DNA of 64,000 nucleotides. Source: Fulvivirgaceae bacterium JP3-4 (GTDB taxonomy: Bacteria; Bacteroidota; Bacteroidia; Cytophagales; Cyclobacteriaceae). Of the stretch, positions 58,411 through 64,000 are shown in pieces. Under the pieces are notes generated by a model. It made no database searches, was not told the DNA's origin, and saw only the letters and a list, made by a program, of their open reading frames with translations. Made by a program: the position numbers and the translations under genes. Within the stretch, counting starts at the first letter, position 1. Each line of letters starts with the position of its first letter. The stretch is from assembly GCA_029309925.1 (NCBI GenBank), contig JARKND010000001.1, forward strand, positions 682,001 to 746,000. Direction: 5' to 3'.

Positions 58411-59769
58411 CTACGCCATCACCAAGTTCTTCTCAGAGCGAAACGGTTCTATCTCGAAATGCTTCGGATTCATCACCTTCTCCGGATACTTGATGTGGTA
58501 CTCAAACTCTTCCCTGAAGTGACGTATCGCACTGGCTACTGGCCATGCGGCTGCATCACCTAAAGGACAAATTGTGTTTCCTTCTATTTTCTTTGCTACA
58601 TCAACAAGCAGGTCGATGTCATGCATATGTCCGTGACCGTGTTCGATGCGGTGGAGCACTTTTTCCATCCACCCGGTGCCTTCGCGGCAAGGGGAACATT
58701 GTCCGCATGACTCGTGGTGATAGAAACGCGCGAACGTCCACAGGTTGCGAACGATACATGCCGTTTCATCCATGACAATGAAGCCACCGGATCCCAACAT
58801 TGAACCGCTCGCGAAACCTCCATCTGCAAGAGATTCGTAGCTCATTAAACGAGCTTCACCTTTTGCATTCTTGAGAAACAGATCTGCCGGGAGAATTGGC
58901 ACTGATGATCCACCCGGGATAACGGCTTTCAGTTTTCTTCCTTTCCACACGCCACCGCAGTATTCGTCAGAGTTCAGAAATTCTTCTACCGGAAGTCCAA
59001 GTTCGATTTCGTAAACGCCAGGCTTGTTGATGTGACCGGAAGCCGAGATCAACTTTGTACCTGTGCTTTTGCCGATTCCAATCTTTGCATATTCATCGCC
59101 ACCCATGTTGAGGATGTGAGGAACTGCTGCGATGGATTCAACATTGTTTACAACGGTTGGGCAACCGTACAAACCAACGATCGCAGGGAACGGAGGTTTG
59201 TTACGCGGATTACCACGTTTTCCTTCGAGTGATTCGATCTGTGCAGTTTCTTCTCCGCAGATGTAAGCACCTGCACCGGAGTGAACATACAATTCAAGAT
59301 CGTATCCACTTCCTAAAATATTTTTTCCAAGGAAGCCGGCAGCGCGAGCTTCTTCAATTGCTTTTTCAAGAATAGGGAAGATCCAGCGGAACTCACCGCG
59401 CATGTAGATGTAAGAGGTTTTCGCGCCAAGTGCAAAACTTGAAACGATCATACCTTCAATCAACGCATGCGGAATGTATTCCATCAGGAAGCGGTCCTTG
59501 AATGTACCAGGCTCACTTTCGTCTGCATTGCAGATGAGGTAACGAGGCTTCTCTGATTTTTTGTCGATGAAGCTCCATTTCATCCCGGTAGGGAAACCCG
59601 CACCTCCGCGACCGCGAAGACCGGATTTTTTCACTTCTTCGACAACCGCATCGGGAGACATGGTCTTCAGTGCTTTCTCAACCGAAGCATAGCCGCCTTG
59701 CTTGCGATACACTTCGAAAGACTTGATTCCCGGAACGTTAATGTCCTTTAATAATAACTTCCTTCCCAT
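58411..59769 (-). CDS. nuoF: NADH-quinone oxidoreductase subunit F (NADH- and FMN-binding)
   Basis: NuoF takes electrons from NADH through FMN to cluster N3. At 452 residues it has GLRGRGGAGFPTGMKWSF (about 50-67) for FMN/NADH, GAGAYICGEETAQIESLEG (about 166-184) for NADH binding, and the 4Fe-4S ligands in ESCGQCSPCREGTGW (about 353-367) with a later C. It directly follows nuoE (5 bases). The C terminus is slightly extended. Confidence 0.97.
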   Translation of the reverse strand: MGRKLLLKDINVPGIKSFEVYRKQGGYASVEKALKTMSPDAVVEEVKKSGLRGRGGAGFPTGMKWSFIDKKSEKPRYLICNADESEPGTFKDRFLMEYIPHALIEGMIVSSFALGAKTSYIYMRGEFRWIFPILEKAIEEARAAGFLGKNILGSGYDLELYVHSGAGAYICGEETAQIESLEGKRGNPRNKPPFPAIVGLYGCPTVVNNVESIAAVPHILNMGGDEYAKIGIGKSTGTKLISASGHINKPGVYEIELGLPVEEFLNSDEYCGGVWKGRKLKAVIPGGSSVPILPADLFLKNAKGEARLMSYESLADGGFASGSMLGSGGFIVMDETACIVRNLWTFARFYHHESCGQCSPCREGTGWMEKVLHRIEHGHGHMHDIDLLVDVAKKIEGNTICPLGDAAAWPVASAIRHFREEFEYHIKYPEKVMNPKHFEIEPFRSEKNLVMA

Positions 59770-59774
59770 TTGTA

Positions 59775-60326
59775 TTATGCTTTATTCACCGGGTATGGCG
59801 AACCATAATCCGGTGATGGAACATTATGTGTTTCTCTTAATTTCTTCAGAACGTCATCCATCTTTTCTACTGAAAGATTTTCGATGAAGTTATTGCCAAC
59901 CTGCATCATAGGCGCAGATCCACATGACGCGAGACACTCAACAACTTTCAATGTGAACATTCCGTCAGCAGAAGTTTCACCTGGTTGGATTCCAAGTTTG
60001 TTAGAAATGTATTGAATGATATCATCCGACCCTCTCAACCAGCATGGACCCGTCTGACAAACTTCCAATACACATTTTCCAACAGGCTGAAGATTATACA
60101 TCGAGTAGAACGATGCTACTTCATACACTTCAATTGGCTTGATGTTGAGGATCGAAGCAACGTAATCCATCGTCTCCGGACTTAACCATCCGCCAAACTC
60201 AGCCTGCGCCACGTGCAAAATTGGTAGCAATGCAGACTTGTGACGTCCCTCAGGGTAACGTTTGATGATCTTCTGGACTAGAGACATTGCTGCCTCGGAG
60301 AATTGTGGTTTAGTACTTGATGTCAT
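59775..60326 (-). CDS. nuoE: NADH-quinone oxidoreductase subunit E
   Basis: NuoE carries the 2Fe-2S cluster N1a, thought to limit radical formation. At 183 residues the thioredoxin-like fold has four Cys ligands in VCQTGPCW (about 88-95) and VVECLASCGSAPMM (about 128-141). The N-terminal helical part (AMSLVQKIIKRYPEGRHKSA) is typical. It is preceded by the 284-bp word-repeat gap that separates it from nuoD. Confidence 0.96.
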   Translation of the reverse strand: MTSSTKPQFSEAAMSLVQKIIKRYPEGRHKSALLPILHVAQAEFGGWLSPETMDYVASILNIKPIEVYEVASFYSMYNLQPVGKCVLEVCQTGPCWLRGSDDIIQYISNKLGIQPGETSADGMFTLKVVECLASCGSAPMMQVGNNFIENLSVEKMDDVLKKLRETHNVPSPDYGSPYPVNKA

Positions 60327-60344
60327 TCTACTACTAGTTGGTTG

Positions 60345-60606
60345 GGCTATGGCTTTTGGCTATAGCTATGGCCAGTGTTTACTTTATCTATTTGTCAGTT
60401 TAGCTATGGCTATGGCTTTTGGCTATAGCTATGGCTAGTGGTTACTTTATCTATTTGTCAGTTTAGCTATGGCTATGGCCGTTGGCTATAGCTATGGCTA
60501 GTGTTACACTTAATGTTCGGTATCCTTCGTATTCACTAAAATCAAACGCTCCACTTTCGATGGTCCAGATGCACAAGCCATGGCCATAGCCAATAGCCAT
60601 AGCAGC
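60345..60606. repeat. Triplicated word-repeat element between nuoD and nuoE
   Basis: Copies A (60345-60402), B (60403-60465) and C (from 60466) share GGCTATAGCTATGG and, in A and B, ACTTTATCTATTTGTCAGTT. The unit length is 63. The right arm (60575-60606, CAAGCCATGGCCATAGCCAA and on) is complementary to the left words. It fills the whole gap. Confidence 0.88.
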
Positions 60607-60610
60607 TAAC

Positions 60611-61822
60611 CTACGCATCGAGCTCACCTGCGATTACGTTCATACTACTCATCGTCAAAATCGCATCCGAGATATTCGTTCCTTTTATCATTTCGGCATA
60701 CGCCTGATAATAAATGAAACAAGGACGTCTCATGTGCAAGCGGAATGGCGTGCGACCGCCATCGCTGATGAGGTAAAATCCTAGTTCACCATTTCCACCT
60801 TCAACGCAATGATACACTTCACCTTTTGGAACATCGGTTTCACCCATCACGATCTTGAAGTGATAGATGAGCGCTTCCATGTTATTGTATACTTCCTGTT
60901 TCGGAGGAAGATAAAAATCAGGAACATTAGGCGAGTAGTGAGGACCTGAAGGCATCTTTTCGATTGCCTGTTTGATGATGTTCATACTCTCCCACATTTC
61001 TTCCTGGCGAACCATGAAACGATCATAGGTGTCGCCATTGAGGCCTACAGGAATTTTGAAATCGAAATCTTCGTAAGAAGAGTACGGGTTCATCACACGT
61101 ACATCATAGTCAACGCCAGCAGCGCGGAGGTTGGGTCCGGAGAAGCTGTAGTTGAGTGCGCGTTCTGCTGAGATAGGTCCTGCACCAATCGTGCGGTCCA
61201 TGAAAATGCGGTTACGCTTCACGAGGTTTTCAAATTCCTTCAACGCCTCCGGGAATTCCTTGAGGAACTTGTCGATCTTCTTCCAGGCTTTGTCGTTGAA
61301 GTCTCTTTCGAAACCACCAATGCGTCCGATGTTGGTTGTCAGACGAGCGCCACAAATTTCTTCGTAGATCTCGTAGATCAATTCACGGAACTGGAACAGG
61401 TAAACGAATCCCGTAAGGGCACCGGTATCCACACCGATTACCGTGTTACAAATAATATGATCTGAAATTCGTGCAAGCTCCATGATGATGACACGGAGGT
61501 ATTGAACGCGTTTCGGAATTTCTGCCTGAATAAGTTTCTCGACCGTCATGTGCCACCCGATGTTATTGATCGGAGAGGAGCAATAGTTCATGCGGTCAGT
61601 GATCGGAGTGATCTGGTAGAACGGTCTGCGCTCGGCAAGTTTTTCGAATGCGCGGTGAATGTAACCGATAGTCGGCTCCGAGTGAACGATCACTTCGCCA
61701 TCCATCGTCAGCACGTTCTGGAAAATACCGTGTGTTGCCGGGTGAGTAGGACCTAAGTTGAGCGTTGAGTATTGTTTCTGCTCGACTGAAGTATTGGGGT
61801 TTATGATATTTTCGTTTGCCAT
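60611..61822 (-). CDS. nuoD: NADH-quinone oxidoreductase subunit D
   Basis: NuoD is the 49-kDa subunit that forms the quinone site with NuoB and NuoH. It has 403 residues. Features are LGPTHPATHGIFQNVLTMDGE (about 23-43), with the HPATHG motif that binds the quinone head, ERRPFYQITPITDRMNYCSSP and RIGGFERDFND. The C terminus MSSMNVIAGELDA fits. NuoC is separate here (not fused as NuoCD in enterobacteria). It starts 3 bases after nuoC. Confidence 0.97.
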   Translation of the reverse strand: MANENIINPNTSVEQKQYSTLNLGPTHPATHGIFQNVLTMDGEVIVHSEPTIGYIHRAFEKLAERRPFYQITPITDRMNYCSSPINNIGWHMTVEKLIQAEIPKRVQYLRVIIMELARISDHIICNTVIGVDTGALTGFVYLFQFRELIYEIYEEICGARLTTNIGRIGGFERDFNDKAWKKIDKFLKEFPEALKEFENLVKRNRIFMDRTIGAGPISAERALNYSFSGPNLRAAGVDYDVRVMNPYSSYEDFDFKIPVGLNGDTYDRFMVRQEEMWESMNIIKQAIEKMPSGPHYSPNVPDFYLPPKQEVYNNMEALIYHFKIVMGETDVPKGEVYHCVEGGNGELGFYLISDGGRTPFRLHMRRPCFIYYQAYAEMIKGTNISDAILTMSSMNVIAGELDA

Positions 61823-61825
61823 CGT

Positions 61826-62344
61826 CTATCGTCCGAACATGAAATCTTTTTTGTCTTCGCGCGTCTGATCTTCCAGCGGATATTCCTTCCGCAATGGATG
61901 GATGATCATATCTTCAACATTCAAAATTCTTCGCAAGTCAGGGTGCCCGGTGAACTTCACTCCGAAGAAATCGTACGTCTCGCGTTCCATCCAGTTTGCG
62001 GCTGAATAGAGAGTCGTCAACGTAGGGGTTACCGGGTTTTCTTCCGGAAGGTAAATCTTCAAACGAACGCGCCAGTTGTTGGTCAGACTGTGAAGCTGAT
62101 ACATAACAGCGATCTGCTTAACGTCAGGATAATGGATTCCGCACAAGGTAGTCAGGTACTGGAAGCGAGCTTCATTATGATCGTAGAGATACTGAATGAT
62201 CTCAATGATCTTCTCCTTTTTTAAATTGATGGTAAGGAAATTATACGGAGACTCAACTGAGAGTACTTCAGCTTCAAAATTTTCCTTGATGATGTTAACT
62301 ACCTTCTCTTGAACAGTGCTATCCATGGGGTTATTCAATGCCAT
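61826..62344 (-). CDS. nuoC: NADH-quinone oxidoreductase subunit C
   Basis: NuoC is the 30-kDa structural subunit of the peripheral arm. It has 172 residues with a family signature at [30 protein letters not shown] (about 115-144, as a span). It overlaps the nuoB end by up to 14 bases. An internal Met (MDSTVQEK, start 62326) would avoid the overlap, so the true start is uncertain. Confidence 0.95.
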   Translation of the reverse strand: MALNNPMDSTVQEKVVNIIKENFEAEVLSVESPYNFLTINLKKEKIIEIIQYLYDHNEARFQYLTTLCGIHYPDVKQIAVMYQLHSLTNNWRVRLKIYLPEENPVTPTLTTLYSAANWMERETYDFFGVKFTGHPDLRRILNVEDMIIHPLRKEYPLEDQTREDKKDFMFGR

Positions 62345-62888
62345 ATTTGTTCAGCATCTTTTTGTATTCTTCTGAATCTCTTCTTCTCAGTGATTCATTT
62401 TCAACCAGATGCTGAATTCTCATAATACCATCTATGATTTGCTCAGGACGAGGAGGGCATCCTGGCACATAAACATCAACTGGAATAATTCGGTCGATAC
62501 CCTGAAGCACGCTGTATGTGTCGAAGATACCGCCACTGCATGCACACGCACCGACACTCAATACCCATCTCGGCTCGGCCATCTGCTCGTATACCTGGCG
62601 AAGTACCGGTCCCATCTTTTTCGCGATTGTTCCCATCACCATCAGCAAGTCTGCCTGACGAGGAGAGAAGCTCAAACGCTCAGAGCCGAAACGCGCCAAG
62701 TCATAGTGAGCGCCCATCGTTGCCATGAATTCAATTCCACAACACGATGTAGCGAATGGAAGCGGCCAGATGGAATTTTTGCGCGCCATACCAACGACTT
62801 TATCGAGGCTGGTTGCAAAGAAACCTGCACCTTCAATGCCTTCCGGTTTTTCTACAAGTGTAATTTTATTTTCAGTTGCTGTCTGCAT
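62331..62888 (-). CDS. nuoB: NADH-quinone oxidoreductase subunit B
   Basis: NuoB carries cluster N2, the last electron donor to quinone. At 185 residues the ligands lie in TSCCGIEF (about 47-54), [10 protein letters not shown] (about 112-121) and VPGCPPRPE (about 140-148), the tandem Cys pair being diagnostic. The C-terminal extension is charged. It lies 51 bases after nuoA. Confidence 0.97.
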   Translation of the reverse strand: MQTATENKITLVEKPEGIEGAGFFATSLDKVVGMARKNSIWPLPFATSCCGIEFMATMGAHYDLARFGSERLSFSPRQADLLMVMGTIAKKMGPVLRQVYEQMAEPRWVLSVGACACSGGIFDTYSVLQGIDRIIPVDVYVPGCPPRPEQIIDGIMRIQHLVENESLRRRDSEEYKKMLNKYGIE

Positions 62889-62939
62889 GTTTTTCAGTTT
62901 GAAGTTCCCCCTATAAAACTACAGGAGCTTGCCTTTTGT

Positions 62940-63311
62940 TCAGTCTTCCCACTCCAGCGCTTTTTTCTTTATTATATAGAAGAAGCCGACCAGGAGGAGT
63001 CCAATGAAAACGATCATTTCAATGAAGCCGGGAATTCCGAATTCCTTGAAATTAACCGCCCAGGGATACATGAAAATCACCTCCACGTCAAAGAGAACGA
63101 ACAGGATTGCCACGAGGAAATACTTGATCGGAAATGCCTGACGCGCATTGCCTTTCGACTCGATTCCGCACTCAAAAGATTGCAGTTTTACCTTGGTTTT
63201 ACGCTTCGGTCCCAGCCAGTGCGTAACCACCATCGTAACACCCACAAACCCGGCCGCCAACAGGAACATCAACAATATCGGCAGGTAATCAACCAGTCCA
63301 GTATTCGTCAT
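62940..63311 (-). CDS. nuoA: NADH-quinone oxidoreductase subunit A
   Basis: NuoA is the first gene of the nuo operon: 123 residues from the ATG at 63311, three helices. KLQSFECGIESKGNARQAFPIKYFLVAILFVLFDVEVIFMYPWA (about 39-82, as a span) contains the conserved Glu/Asp of helix 2. A longer form from a TTG at 63335 would overlap the -7 box at 63333-63340, so the ATG is preferred. Confidence 0.95.
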   Translation of the reverse strand: MTNTGLVDYLPILLMFLLAAGFVGVTMVVTHWLGPKRKTKVKLQSFECGIESKGNARQAFPIKYFLVAILFVLFDVEVIFMYPWAVNFKEFGIPGFIEMIVFIGLLLVGFFYIIKKKALEWED

Positions 63312-63332
63312 AATTTTATGCTTAAAGGCCGC

Positions 63333-63340
63333 CAAAATTA
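63333..63340 (-). promoter_or_regulatory. -7 box for the nuo operon
   Basis: On the minus strand this reads TAATTTTG, 21 bases before the nuoA ATG. A TTTTAAA tract sits where a -33 element would be, but no TTG. The upstream neighbour is the word-repeat block at 63391-63508. Confidence 0.55.
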
Positions 63341-63390
63341 AGGCTAATTCTGGTTTTAAAATATTATTTGGCCCATTATTCTCACGTGAA

Positions 63391-63508
63391 AAGGCTATGG
63401 CTATAGCAATTGGCTATGGCTAACTTTATCCATGAGAGTGATTGTGCAGCATAGATGGCGAAATTCTCAGGAGATCCTTGCCATAGCCTTGGCCAACAGC
63501 TATAGCCC
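63391..63508. repeat. Word-repeat hairpin upstream of nuoA
   Basis: The left arm (63391-63423) has AAGGCTATGGCTATAGCAAT and GGCTATGGCTAAC. The right arm (63480-63508) has GCCATAGCCTTGGCCAACAG and CTATAGCCCC. The arms are imperfect reverse complements. GGCTATGGCTAACTTTATC resembles the unit at 60403-60465. Confidence 0.83.
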
Positions 63509-63558
63509 CTCATTCAATCGTTTGAATATATTTTTCACCAAAACCACTTATCTCCTCG

Positions 63559-63566
63559 TAGCTTTG
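63559..63566 (+). promoter_or_regulatory. -7 box for the YkgJ-family gene
   Basis: TAGCTTTG lies 8 bases before the ATG at 63574, leaving almost no leader. No -33 TTG at the expected spacing. Confidence 0.45.
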
Positions 63567-63573
63567 CCCCTTC

Positions 63574-64000
63574 ATGGAATTAATTGACAAAGTAAGGGCA
63601 GTGGAAGGTGTGTTCCGGGATTTGGATGCCGCAATAAATACGTTCCAGACGGCTACAACCTTACATTGCAAATTCGGTTGTGGCAAATGTTGCTTCAAAC
63701 CCGACATCGAAGCCACACCGGTCGAATTTTTGCCGTTCGCTCATTACTTATATGAGAACAATCTCGCGGATGCCTGGTATGAGAAGTTGCGCGTCAGTGA
63801 CGATGAACTCTGCCTTATTTTGAATCCAACGCAGGCCGGAGCAGGCTTGTGCTCCGAATATGTTCACCGCGGATTGATTTGCCGATTGTTTGGATACTCC
63901 GCCCGTGTTAATAAATACGGTGCGAAAGAACTGGTGACTTGTCAGATTATCAAAACAGAACAAAAGGATGCGTATGAGTCCGCGGAAAAATCAATTTCCG
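63574..64000 (+). CDS. YkgJ-family cysteine-cluster protein, 5' part only
   Basis: The frame from ATG 63574 is open to the window end (142 codons). The N-terminal about 30 residues are helical. HCKFGCGKCCFKPDIEATPVEFLPFAHYL (about 31-59, as a span) has the CxxCC-type cluster of YkgJ/Fe-S or zinc-binding proteins. A later Cys (LCSEYVHRGLICRLFG, about 91-106) completes the pattern. The family binds a metal cluster and has no settled role. The stop lies outside the window, so the C terminus cannot be described. Confidence 0.82.
   Translation, partial: MELIDKVRAVEGVFRDLDAAINTFQTATTLHCKFGCGKCCFKPDIEATPVEFLPFAHYLYENNLADAWYEKLRVSDDELCLILNPTQAGAGLCSEYVHRGLICRLFGYSARVNKYGAKELVTCQIIKTEQKDAYESAEKSIS

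Noticed and set aside
60345-60606. CRISPR-like array because of the 63-base tandem units.
   Set aside because: Units adjoin without spacers, and no cas genes are near.
62409-63341. 310-residue plus-strand open frame opposite nuoA and nuoB.
   Set aside because: It is a shadow of two certain minus-strand genes with Fe-S cluster motifs.

Overview
The window looks like core chromosome of a Bacteroidota bacterium, most likely order Cytophagales. The evidence is: TAnnTTTG-type -7 promoter boxes in front of many genes; a giant PorU2-like C25 sortase and a DUF4835/PorD-like protein of the type IX secretion system; the bamD-rpoZ-coaBC-DUF4835-recN cluster; several Bacteroidota-type outer-membrane barrels; and a 14-gene nuo operon with a short NuoG. 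No tRNA, rRNA, CRISPR array, intact insertion sequence or phage gene was seen.

Layout. 1-1102: gene-free block with a two-copy ~288-bp tandem repeat and a GC-rich unclassified stretch. 1103-3515: DEAD-box RNA helicase facing a LemA-like lipoprotein. 3626-8468: phenylacetyl-CoA epoxidase genes paaA and paaBC-dinB-paaD plus a TetR regulator. 8543-15702: small membrane protein, ECF sigma/anti-sigma/barrel operon, PadR plus large PspC-DUF2807 membrane protein, sulfotransferase. 15820-28252: PorU2, SlyD-type isomerase, NfeD-like protease, DUF4905-like and LysM proteins, OmpA-like protein, and a LolD/FtsX-type ABC system with a histidine-rich permease loop and a small DUF3299-like secreted protein. 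28397-36494: RecQ, a SanA/YdcF-like protein, then recN, Sm-like protein, DUF4835, coaBC, rpoZ and bamD. 36807-44388: two related beta-barrels, an LptA/OstA-like protein, tilS, mdh and a sodium/solute symporter. 44451-49430: small accessory genes (WYL regulator, DinB, GyrI-like, a frameshifted small gene, DHFR-like, alkyltransferase-like, barrel, SnoaL-like). 49551-63311 (minus): nuoA to nuoN, NADH:quinone oxidoreductase. 63574-64000: 5' part of a YkgJ-family gene that runs off the window.

How the genes work together. Phenylacetyl-CoA epoxidation would feed acetyl- and succinyl-CoA into the TCA cycle (mdh is here), and NADH would be oxidised by the Nuo complex. The envelope genes (bamD, LptA-like, OmpA, barrels, PorU2, DUF4835) belong to outer-membrane assembly and type IX secretion.

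The most unusual signal is not a protein. More than a dozen intergenic gaps hold 'word' repeats: short low-complexity words (such as GGCTATGG, CAAGCTTCAAG, AGGTGTTCATG) on one side of the gap and their reverse complements on the other, so that each gap can form a long imperfect hairpin with its own vocabulary. Four gaps inside the nuo operon carry word repeats, three of them with clear hairpin arms. Others lie between convergent genes or overlap stop codons. Their origin and function are unknown to me.
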